A stretch of 64,000 nt of DNA from Otatea glauca (taxonomy: Eukaryota; Streptophyta; Magnoliopsida; Poales; Poaceae). Shown piece after piece: positions 22,208-34,200 of the stretch (within the stretch, counting starts at the first letter, position 1; the number at the start of each line of letters is the position of its first letter). The stretch lies in contig CM070725.1 of NCBI GenBank assembly GCA_036346275.1, forward strand, positions 39,804,104 to 39,868,103. The letters are read 5' to 3'. The position numbers were made by a program, and so were the translations under genes. The notes below the pieces were generated by a model that was not told where the DNA came from, did no database searches, and saw nothing but the letters and a program-made list of their open reading frames with translations.

Positions 22208-25200
22208 GTGGGTTATTGCGTTTGGGCTTGGAGTTCTTGAAATGCCCCCTTCGGATCAAGAACTTCTGGGGTTACTTCCCGTGCTTTCTTTTGATTTCTT
22301 GATCACAAGGCGCAACGGAACTTGCAACTGTTCTTATTTGATATTTTAGTGGTAAATTTGCTTCCTTTCTCATCGAATGTATCTTGTTGGCATGGGAGAA
22401 GCAGAAATTAGTGCGAATTTTGCAATTCTTAGGGGTTTTGAGATATTGAGAGGTCTCAATTTCTCTAAAATCTCGGGTTTTCTCGAAATGTTGACATCGA
22501 GCTTGTGACTTGGATCATTCCGCCCCATATATTTGATGGTTACAACTTGCAAGACTGAGTGTGAAGTGTGAGGGGACGTTTGGATTGATGAGAGCTTTTC
22601 TTGGGTTCAGATCAAGGACATGGCGCTGAAGGCGTCCGGCGCGTACCGGCACTGCAAACCGTGTGCCGACTCGGCGGCGTCGCGGCGGCACCACCCGTAC
22701 CACCACCGCGGCGCGTACGCGGACTCAGAGGTGGCCTCTGGGTCCGAGCGCTTTCACTACGCGTACCGGCGCGGCGGCAGCTCGGCGGCATCGACGCCGA
22801 GGCTGCGCAACGGCGATGCCACGCCGTCGGTGAGTGCGCGCACCGACTTCCTCGCCGGCGATGAGGAGGAGGAGGTGGCGGCGGCGGGCGGCATCCAGGA
22901 CGAGGAGGCAAAGGAGTGGGTCGCCCAGGTGGAGCCCGGAGTGCTCATCACCTTCCTGTCGCAGCCGCAGGGCGGGAATGACCTCAAGCGCATCCGATTC
23001 AGGTGAGGAGGTCTTGCGCTCATTTGTGCTCAATATTTGCATCTTAGTAGAACAGCGTGGTTCTTCGCCCCCACCCCACACACACACAACCAAAAGAACA
23101 CAATTTTGAGTTATTTTGGTTCAGATTTTAATGTGCACTTCATATTAACTGCGAAATCCTTTGTTTATTTTATAACAAATTAACAATTTATTTTGCGTTA
23201 TTTACTTTGTTTATCTTTAACTTTGCTTGAGCTCCATGTCTGGAATATTTCATGGAAGAATTGTCCTTTGACTGTGAGAATAGAGGGACATAGATGGAGA
23301 AGAAAATTAAAATTGGAAAATGTTTCATTGTTGCTCCAAAGTTTGATCTTCTAAGAGAAAATGTTGACCTTGTTCGAACATTTTTTTTTTTGAATTTTAG
23401 TAATTTTTTGGGGGGTCAAATGGGACAAATGCATGCTTTATCTAGCTTTTGGTCGTTGTTGTTGTTTCTTTTCTGCCTTTGCTTTCATTGGAAGTTTGAA
23501 ATTTGACAAAAAGAGGTCGTCCACTAGGATAGAATGGAGAAGAAAAAGATAAAATGTACCTATCTTTCAAACAGTGATAATATAGAAATTTGATAGGTAA
23601 CCTCACAATATAGAAATTTGATAGGTAACCTCACATCTAGTGATTGTGTATGTCTCCTTACCTATGAATTTCCCCCATTACGAATGGAGCCTTAAAAGGA
23701 AACTCTTTGTCACTGTCCGACTCCGAAACAAATGTACAGAAGTTGGATTACTTTAGGTGTTCGTGTGAGTACGTGAATTAGATTTTTTTCAACCAAAACA
23801 TGAATTATAATTAGAAGGAATTTTTTGAGAGGGGCCACTGTGTGCGAATCTCAACTTCTGTAATTTTCTGTGCACGAGCCAGAGGTCTTCAGCAATTCCA
23901 AGAGATCTTTTCAAACAGAGCTGACTACTTCTATTTGAAGAAAATCTCTATAGAAAAAGAAACTACCTCTATGGTCAGTCAGCTATGTCAGAGAGGCATT
24001 TAGATGCTTTGCGATGCAGTTTAGTGTTTAAGCAGCTACTCTAAGCGTGTCCGTTGAATATGCAGTTCAACGGTTGGGATGGAGGAACACTAGATTTTGT
24101 TGTTGTGTGTGTCTGTGGATCTCTCATTTCTCAAATTATCGCGTATTGATTTCTGACCAAATTTCCATGCTTAAAAACGGTGCACTGTGCTGTTTGAACT
24201 GCATGGGGCAAAGGTTATGATTCCCACAAAGAGCATCCAGTTAATCACTCACGTGCTGCAACAGGGCGAAATCTGGATCTGTCTGCTTGTATGCTGTAGA
24301 ATTAATAGATTTGTACTTTTAAACTATGCATTAGAGGAGAAAAAAAATATGCCACTCACCATGGATGCTCAACTAAATAGGATGGAGTAGCTCTGACTCT
24401 GAAGCCCAGCCTGCATATTACCACTTTGCTAAATCCATCTCATACATTTTAGTATTAGTTTTGTTGTTCCTGCTGTAGGAGAGATCACAGGGTGAAGACA
24501 GGAGTATCCCACCACGTCTCCTCTATTGAGTACTCTTAATGGAAAGGAATTAAAGAACAGAAAACTGCAAGCGGTGGAGTTCTTTCTTCTGTCCTTCTAT
24601 AATAAAGTGTAACGTTGCTTTGGTATCTTATCAATCTAGTTGGGTCCCTCCACCCCCTTGCTTATTCGGGGAGCCATCCAACCTGGATCTTTGGATTGGT
24701 TGCACTTCTTTTACTATTTTATTAGAGTAGTGCTGCCTTTCTATGTAAGATCTTATAAACAACTCTTATAAACTTGATATATGCGAGTGCACTATAAAAA
24801 GAAAAAGAACTCTTATATATTTGAAATATATGAGTACATTATAAAAAGGAAAAGGATGCCCGTGAAATGTCGTTTGTGATAAATTCTTAATATGCAGATT
24901 TAGTTTGTAAAGCTGTTTTAAGATATGTAAATAAAGCAGTATTACTTAGAATTTGTTTTAGAAAAATTCCTGATGGCCTAGTACTTAGATTGCCTACCAC
25001 TAGTAGGGTCACAGGAAAGGTAGTGCAAAGGAAGGTTCGCTATGTTATTGGTGGAAGACTAGCTGGAATTATCAATGGGTTCTGGTGCGCTTGTAGCTTA
25101 TTTTTCTCGGTTCTACATCAAGGAGGTGCTTTTTAGAATTTGTCCTGGAATTCCTTGGTTGCACATGCTTTGACTTGAAATATTGTTTTTAGAACTTAGA

Positions 25201-28200
25201 TGCACTAAACAACATTTCATAGTTATACTTCACATATGCACCTATTCCGCAATGTGGTTTAGATATTCAGAACAATGAATTGCCAGATATTCGCACCTAC
25301 CAGCTAGCTGTGAAGCTTATGATGGGTGTATTCTGGGCAGCACTGCCAAGTGACTATTTCCTGCAGTGGCAATTCGAACCAAATCGTTGTCTTTCCTTTA
25401 ATAAATTGTCGACTCTGTTATATTATGTGGTTATTAGCTTGTTGTATAGGAATAATCATCTTAAAGCCTTGTTACTTGGTTCTTTTCTAATTGAAAGACA
25501 CTAGACTTGCCTATCGACCTCTTTTCTCTTTTGCTAATTCACATCCTCTATTCTCACTACCATAATTATGTCCGTACGAAATCTCCACTATCACAAGAGA
25601 TTTGTAGTGTCTTATGCTTTATTTATATACAGGCTATTTCAGGGACAGCCAATCTGTCATAATGGGGTGGGTAACTCACCAAATCACGAGCTAAGTGAAA
25701 CACATATTTGCCAAACATGGCAACATGCATCGCTGATTTCTGCAAAGCAGAATAACTGGTTGAGGCTAGTTTTGAGCTATTTCCCAACAGGGAGTTTTTA
25801 TGCAGAGGAAGTATTAAGTCTAGCAGAAAGCTAAGAGAAGAATCCATGCAAGAGATTGACCTTTCTGTACTTAATTTCTGGTACTAGTTCAGTCTTAATC
25901 CCTTTGAATTTGCCATACTATCACACGTTGCCTCTGGAGAAAAGTGCGAAACTACCTTTGGAGATGTGCCATGTAGGATGTCTCCTATTGTTAGTTTGAG
26001 AGCTAATAAGTTTGGTTCCTCCGGCCCTGTATAACTACTATGCCCATGAGCATAAAATTTTCCAAGCAGTGGATATATACCTATAAAATGAAAAACCCAA
26101 TATAAAAAATTAGACAGCTACATGGTTTGATCAAGCAAAGGCGTGTTGCTGAGGAAAAAGTAAATTGTACGATTTCAACCGTCGGGACCGGATTTCCGAA
26201 TCCGAACCCTCTGTGTATAACCTGTACTAGTCCAGAAAAAGCTAGCACACACATTGTAAACAGTGATGACAACACATCCATATCACGAAGCATATAGTAT
26301 TAATTAAGCAAAAGAGTATTAGCCTTATGGCCAATTATTACAAATAAACAACATCATGGCTTGAGTTCAATAAAATAGCAACGGAAACAAAATAACAACA
26401 ATAAAGTAAGTTCATCCATTTGCCCAACAGGCAATCGACTGGTGTTCACGTCCTAGCATTCCGGATAGCCTTCGTTATAACCACAAGCACAGAACTCGTA
26501 GTCACCTTCAACTTCTACGCACTCTTCTGTGAAAAGTTGGGGATGTTGCAAGGGTAAGCATAGAATGTACTCCGCAAGTCTTGGAAACATAATGTATGAT
26601 AACTACATGCAAGGCTAAACAATTGAAAGCATAATATGGCTCTTTTAGCATAAAGCAAAATTTAATTGTAAATACCAATAGTAATTTCACAAAGCATCAT
26701 TTGACCAAAATGTAATTGAATAGTAATTGAATTCTGATATACCAACTAAAGCAGGTTCTAGCTACCTGACTGGCTCCAACTGCCAAACCATAATCCGAGA
26801 GTTCCATCTGCTCACGGATTCCCAAACCACCATTTTCATTTAAAACAAAACCATGAAATCTACAATATGCAAGCGTACCTCACCTGCCCTTGACCGTGGG
26901 CACGGCTACTTAAGTAGTTTTAACTCTGCAGAGTGTGTACACTTTACCCACAAGACATGATCGACTCTTGTTGCCATGCAATTAACACACTTCCTTTGGT
27001 GTGTCGGCAAAGAGATCATGACAAGGCCTTTACAATGCACAAACCCACTATTAACCTCGCCCGCTAAGGTTTCACCGCCTATGGCTTCTAGCTGCCCAGT
27101 CGGAAGCCCCCTCTTGCACCTGCCATCATCTGGCACTCACCAACTGGCGAAGCTAATAATGAGACGCACAAATTATTTAGCCAGGTCGTACCCATATAGA
27201 CTTGTGGTTGTATGGTAGTGCTTAGTCCATGATAACACATGCTTCGGTCCTTAATTGACTAGGGCAGAACTTTCACATTCCAAGGTCTCGTGCTTTCTGC
27301 ACCTGCCAAACATCCATCCGCCCTGGTCTAAACCATATTTTCCACTTTATTTCATTTAAATAACAGCAGCAACACCAATTGCCGCGACATCACAAAAAAG
27401 TTTCAACAATATTTGAAGTGATTCCCATAATGGCATAATACCGAAACGTTTAAGCTGGACTAAGCAGTTCTACCGTCTCATGCTAATCTACTGTTTATCA
27501 CCGAATAAAATAGCTAGTATCATCTAGGGTGACAAAGGTTCATCATGATTAATGTCAATGAGGGTATAACAAAGCTGACATTTAACTAAACCCTAAAACT
27601 ATATTTAAAGTACATTGCATAAAGTAAGCATGCATAATTTAAAACAACTTAAGCTTTGCATGAAATTTGGGATCAATATGTTCAAGGAAGACTTACCTTC
27701 GCTGCCTCCTGCTAGTTCTACCTCCGACTGCTGATTTGCTTGAACTTCGAATGTGTCGTCTACACGCGAAACGAGAGCACATAAATAAAACAAATTAAAA
27801 AAAATCAAAAATTGGAAAGAATGGTACTGAAAGATAGGTCATGAATTTAGAAATTTGAATCACTGGAATCGAAGCTCGAACGAAGGAGAACGGGCTCCTG
27901 GAACTGGAAGATTCCCAGATCATAAATTCAGAAAAAACAAAAGGCTGACATGTGGCGCTATGTGATTGGCTGGAATTTTCGGAATTTCTGGAAAAGAATA
28001 AAAAGAAAAAAAATTTGGCTGACAAGCGGGACCCACGAGTCAGATACTCGGTCCACGGTGAACTGGGAGTTCTGAGACGGCTCAAGGGCGACGTGACGAG
28101 GTTTGCCGACGAGGACGCCACGTGGCGAAGCTAGGGCAGACGCGGCGGAAGGCGAGGCGACGTGGCCCCGAGGTGGCGGCCACGCGGCGAGACACGGCAC

Positions 28201-31200
28201 GGGCGAGGCGCCAGATGGGCACGGCGCGCGCGGCACGCCGGAGCGGGAAGATGACGTGGCCGACGGGGCAAAACGCGACGGATCGGCTCAGGTTTTTGGG
28301 GCAAAAGAGAGCGGAGAACGCGAGGAGACCAGAGGTGCAAGCGACGGCGGCGGAGACTCACCGGCGAGGAAGAAAAACGGCGGAGAAGCGCTCGGGACGG
28401 CGGTGCAACTTCGGCGAGCTCATGCGAGAAGACGGCGACGTCTCCGGCAACAAGAGTTAGGGCAAAGGAGGTGGTGCAACGAGGCGAACCTCGGAAGGGA
28501 GTCCTCGGGGCTTTAAATAGCCTCGGGAGGCACGCGCGGCACGGACGCTAAAACGCGCGCGCGCGCTTAGGGTTTCGAGCGCGGCGCAAGACGGGCGACG
28601 CGGCACAGATCCTCAGCCGGTCCACGCGTCGCGGATCCGACGGCCACGCGCGGGTTGGTTGGGCCAGGCGCGGAGGGAATGGGCCGAGCGGAGCGGGCCA
28701 GCGGGGAAATAGAAATGGGCCGCGGAAGGAATTCAGCCCGCGCGGAGAGAGAGAAAGGAAAAAGGATTTTCCTTTTTAGAAAATTAGGAAAAGCCAAAAT
28801 AAATAGCAAATAAATTAGGAAAAATCCGAGAAAATTCTCAAAAATACTTTTAAGCATTTGGAACCCAGATAAATTATTTTGAACTTATTTCAACTTGAAA
28901 TTTTGACTCAAATTATTTACTTGCACTTGAGAGCTCAAATTTAAATTCACAAAATTTTAAAACTTGGGGAAAATCTTGAAATGCCAAAATTTGGAATGTT
29001 ACATCAACATTCCTCTTTAGTGTCTTAAGAACAAGAGAAGGTCAGACTGGCTATTCCATATCTTTTTCCAATATGGCCCTTGCCCTGCTTCTGTTTTCAC
29101 TTTTGTCTATATTGTGTACCTTACAATGTTTGCATACCTGTTTTGATGATAATACAAGTGTTTCCTGTTTCGTAGCTTGTTTGATATTTGTGTGTACCCG
29201 TGTCTGCTGTAATTTTTGTGCATGAACTGATGCATGATAGCCGTGAGATGTTCAACAAATGGCAAGCACAAAGATGGTGGGCTGAAAATTATGAGAAAGT
29301 CATGGAGCTTTACAATGTTCAGCGGTTTAACCAGCAAGCTGTTCCTCTTCCTAGTACTCCAAAGTCCGAAGATGAGGTAAGAGATCCTTCGAATTAATGT
29401 TTCCATATATTTATTCTGATGATTTAAAATATTCCTTCTTCCCTTGTTTACCTGCTGTGCATGGCTTGCACCTCATACAGATCTCCAAGGAGGATAGCCC
29501 AGCAACGCCGCCACTCAACAATGAGCGTCTGCCTCACACTTTCCACAGACCTCTAACGGGTGGTACAGCAATGGGATATTCATCATCAGATTCTCATGAG
29601 CATCAGTCTAATCACCTTGGTAATGGTCACCACCACCACCAGCATCACCGCCACCTTGGACACCAGTGCTATGATTCAGTTGGGCTGGCATCAACACCTA
29701 AACTGTCAAGCATTAGTGGAGCAAAGACAGAAACTTCATCTTTGGATGCATCAATGAGGACAAGCTCATCTCCAGAAGAGGTGGATCAATCTGGTGAACT
29801 TTCAGTCTCTATTAGCAATGCGAGTGACCAAGAGAGGGAATGGGTAGAGGAGGATGAGCCTGGTGTATACATTACTATCTGGGTTTTGCCTGGTGGCATC
29901 AGAGAGCTCCGACGCGTCCGGTTCAGGTTTGCTACCTGTACTTGTTCTGGTTTGTGGATAGGATTAGCTTAGTGCTGTCGTATTTGTTCCTTGAAGGCTC
30001 GGACTTTTAAAGATATTACTGCTCAACTATCCAACTAAACTGGTGCTTCAACAGAACTTCCAACAATAATTGAGTGGGAAGTTAACTTTAGTATGCAAGT
30101 AGTAATCCAAGCCTGATAGACGCCTGGATCCCTGACAGTTCAATGGAAATTTCATGGAAAGGGGGATCCTAGTCTATCTTAATTACCAAATACACAAGCT
30201 GACAAGCATAAAGTTTGACTTGACTGGACCAACTTTCAGTTAATTAAAAATGAAAATTTTGTTACATTTTACAATAGTAAAATGTTTTTTTAAAAAAAAG
30301 TGCAATAGTAAGAATTCAAGATGTTGATAGAGTAAAACTAGCGAAGTTGCCCGTGCATTTGCCGGGCTAGCCTTAATTTTTTTTCCTTTATATATAATTT
30401 TATATTCCTACCTAATTTATGTTAACAATTAGAGATTGTTTGAACTGATGGATAACAATATTTAGCAGCTTTTGTTTGTTATCCTAAAATATATTGTTAA
30501 CTTAGACTATTTAATAACAATTGTTTTTCTTATTTTGTGAGAATTTACAGTCCTAAAATATTACATGGCTAAATCTCTTCTCCAATCAAGCATTTCAATC
30601 AGAATAAAAATCACATGAAAAATTGTCTTCCTTAAAAGCTAATTCCTATCGAAAAGAATAACATAACAGAATCAAACCTGATGAGGTTTCAATTGGCAGG
30701 ACACTCCACCATAGACTTAGTTCCTCAACTTGATCATTGGCAATTACATTGTGTGAGTCATCCTTCGAGAGACTGCATATATCTAGAATAACACGCACAA
30801 AAAGGCGGCCGTAAGAAATTCTACCTTTCAGTCCAAGCAGACATGCATCACACTCGCAACTCATGCATGAATATCGCCACTTCTGCAATGGAACTTCTGA
30901 AGAAAGTAGCGTAGAATTCATCCCCTCTTCAAAATTCCAACCTGGATTAAGGAGGAAACATGCATAGATTAACGGAGCTAATATTACCCTGTATTGACAT
31001 TGCTTACTCCTGTAAGCATGTCCCGATCGCTCTGTAGATTTTCACACAATCTGTGTGGGAACTAAAACATGCACAGCGAACATCCGGGAAACTGATCAAG
31101 TAATTAAATAAATTCTAACCCAAGAAATCGAGCTCGGCAGTGGTGAGTCTATCCTCATGGACTCTTCAATTTTTGAGGTATCTACCATGAATCTGGTCCA

Positions 31201-34200
31201 TATTGTTATGAATAGCACTTGTATTGAACATGACAGACATGTGGAGGAAAGGGTACAAAATCCTACGTGCCAGTGCACTCAAGGGCAGCAAGCTCCTCTG
31301 CCATCGCATGCTGCCATTCCTGATGAATAACAGCATCGCGGTAAGAAGTCGGCTCGGCAAGAACTGTACCAGCAAAGCCAAGGCGCTCAGGAGGCCGAAT
31401 AGACTGACGATCGTGAAGAGCGTAGCGAGGAGGTATTGAAGAAGGTGACTCAGCAAGAGAAGATGGCATATCAAAAGAATCCTCAACTCGCGGACGACAA
31501 GTATAATATAGAGGATAAGAAGGAACAATGTCAAAAAAAACGTCTAGAGGAGGCACCTGAGGGGAAGACTCCTGTGGAGAGGCCGGCGAAGAAGGAGACG
31601 CTAATCGTGGGGAAGGAAAAGTAGCAATTGGAGTATAAGGAAAAATCAGGAAAGAAAGAGGCTCGACAAGAGATGCTAGAGTGGAAGAAGGACGAGGGTA
31701 GAAGGGACGAGACTCATAAAAAAACATCACAAGAGATCTGCATCCGTTGGCCAACAGTATCTCAACAGCGATATCCCTTATACTTAGCACTATAGCCTAG
31801 AAAAACACACTTAACAGACTGAGTGGTTAGTTTAGTATGTTCACGAGGTGCAAGGAGGACATAGCACACACACCCAAAGAGACGAAGACTAGACACTACA
31901 CTGGAAAAGGTCATCTGTGGCGGTTCATAACTGCCAACAGTGGCGGTTATTGAACCGCCACAGATATAGCCACTGATAATCGAGGATTATCAGTGGCGGT
32001 TTTTTAACCGCCACAGATAAGTGTCTGTGACGGTTCTACACACTAACCGCCACAGATAACAATACTATCTGTGGCGGTTCTACCCACAAACCGCCACAGA
32101 TAACTATACTATCTGTGACGGTTCTTTCCTACAACCGCCACAGATAACAATATTATTTGTGGCGGTTCTGCCCACCAACCGCCACAGATAACTATATTAT
32201 CTGTGGCGGTTCTATCCACCAACCGCCACAGATAGTACCTGACCGAAAAAATAAAAAACTGCATTTTGGGCTAGCCTCAGGTGCTGCTAGCCGTGCCCTC
32301 TGATACATATAATACATCAATCACAATTGCAATTTTGCATATACACAATTACAATGTACAACAATCACAGATTTTGCATATACACAACTACAATATAATA
32401 CATCAATCACAATTACATATAATACATCAATCACAGATTTTGCATATACACAATTACAATATACAAAATTACAATGTACAATTAAAGTGTCATGCATGAG
32501 GCGCTCGATCATGGTGATGGTGTAGGGCATGCCACCCGCTGGACCTGCTCCGTTCTCCTCCAGTTCAGTCATCTTTGCATCAATATTTCTAAGAGTATGA
32601 AAATGAAGTCATTATATATCATACTATGGAAAGCTAAATAGATCACTTTTGTTGTATCACAAATCTTGCCGATCCATTGCCGTCTTATTCCATGTGAATG
32701 TTGTGGCATCCTCCAGATGTTGTACATGCATTAGCTAGTTTATACTCCCTCTATTTTTGAATATGTGACATTCTATTTTTCAATTTTTATTCCTAAATAC
32801 ATATCATTCTACAATTTTGATCCTACTTTTTACTATTTTCCTTCTATAATCTCCATTTAGCTATTTTTAATGGCATTTACTATCATACATTAGAGTAAAA
32901 CACACCATCTAAAAATATAAGGACCATGTAATCAAATCTCTTATGAATGGAAGGTAAAGATGCAAAAGGAAACTTCGGCAACTAAATGAAGCAATCAAAT
33001 AAACCTGCTGTAATGGTGCAGTTTTAGGGCTGAGCTCTTGCCGTATTCATCCATCACCCACGTCTATAAAAAGCTCTACTAGCCATCTAGAATAATGAGA
33101 AGGCATGCAACAAAGATGCTCCACTGGAATCCCACCCTGAAGAGCAGAAGAAGGCTGAATATTAATCAAGTAAGTGATAGGGGAAATAGCTTCAGCCTAG
33201 AAATGAGGTAGAACAACAGAAGCAAGCAAAAGTGCACGAGCTATCTCAAGAAGATGATGATGCTTGTGCTCAGCTACACCATTCTGAGCTATCTCACTGC
33301 ACCAACTGAGAAAGAGTGCCTTGCTCAGCAAGAAAAGTATGAAGGGCTCCTGACAGATACTCCCCTGCCGAGTCAGCACGAAGAATACAAATAGGAGAAT
33401 CAAACTGAGTCCGGATCATAGTTGCAAAAGTCTTAAAGATAGATAAAACCTCACTACAAGAAGACAAAGTATATCCAGGTGTGGCGAGAGAAATCATAGA
33501 ATATAATATTTATGACATCCTTTTGAAACAAAAGGAGCCGGACCCCAAACATTAGAATGAACAAGATCAAAAGGTCGTTTTGACACAGACTCATTAGAAG
33601 GATAGGGGAGTTGTAACTGTTTGCTAAGCTTACAACCCGCACAATCTAAAGAGACATCACCAGACATAGAATCTAAAAGGCCATGACGAACTAAAAAAGA
33701 CAGATGTGAATCACAAAGATGTTCCAAACGGTGATGCCACTGAGCAAAGGACTCGGTAGAAGATGCAACGGAGTCTGAAGCGATGGAGGGAACAGAGAGA
33801 CTGGCAGTGGCAGCGAAAGGAAGATGAAGCCAATCAAGCTCCCAAAGACGCTGAGAGTCACGACGGCAAGGGCCAGTCCCAACCAGAGACCCCGTGCAGC
33901 GATCCTGAACACAACAAGAGTTAGAATCGAGAATAACACGACAACCATGATCAGTGAGATGGCCAACGGATATGAGCTGCATAGTCAGTTTGGGAACATG
34001 TAAAGAGGAAAACAAAAAGTGCCTCGTCCTGCAACAGAAAGAGAGGTCCCATCTGCAGTCTGAATAGTGATAGGAGCAGCAAGAGGACTAATGGAATGAA
34101 GACTCGTGGGATCAGAGGTCATATGAAAAGAAGCACTAGAGTCAAGAATCCATGGTAAGATACCAGAATAGGATGTATAAGGTGGTTTCTCATTAGAAGA

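Larger units (their letters stand above)
23003..26179 (+). other. BRX intron 2, first part
   Basis: No gene seen. It includes a perfect 28 bp tandem repeat (23579-23634) and an imperfect 47 bp direct repeat (from 24761). The rest is ordinary AT-rich intron sequence. Confidence 0.5.
26180..29003 (-). mobile_element. Solo LTR, 2824 bp, TSD TCAAC, in BRX intron 2
   Basis: Read on the minus strand it starts TGTAACATTCC and ends GGTCCCGACG (last base changed from the usual CA). A perfect 5 bp duplication TCAAC flanks it (26175-26179 and 29004-29008). It aligns with the solo LTR at 13969-17161 over many words: the palindrome pair, GTGAAACCTTAGCGGG, GCATTGTAAAGGC and a TCCACGGTGAACT core at 28051. 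It is antisense to BRX and its own TATA box (28512-28519) would direct transcription away from exon 3. The CG-rich stretch 28090-28720 carries overlapping frames without domains. Confidence 0.85.
31894..33088. mobile_element. CACTA-like insertion in the copia element
   Basis: The left end CACTACACTGGAAAAGG is a typical CACTA terminus. An array of palindromic units (CTGTGGCGGTTC facing AACCGCCACAGAT, about 31914-32235) follows, as in CACTA subterminal regions. The copia reading frame resumes beyond 33088, and AGA stands at both junctions (31891-31893 and 33089-33091), which would fit a 3 bp duplication. The right end does not show the expected TAGTG, so the element is truncated or rearranged. 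No transposase is present. AATTACAATGTACAA-type repeats fill 32300-32480. Confidence 0.6.

Noticed and set aside
28103..28516. Arg/Ala-rich 137-residue frame and overlapping frames
   Set aside because: They lie in the CG-rich part of the solo LTR in BRX intron 2, have no domains, and several frames are open at once because of base composition.
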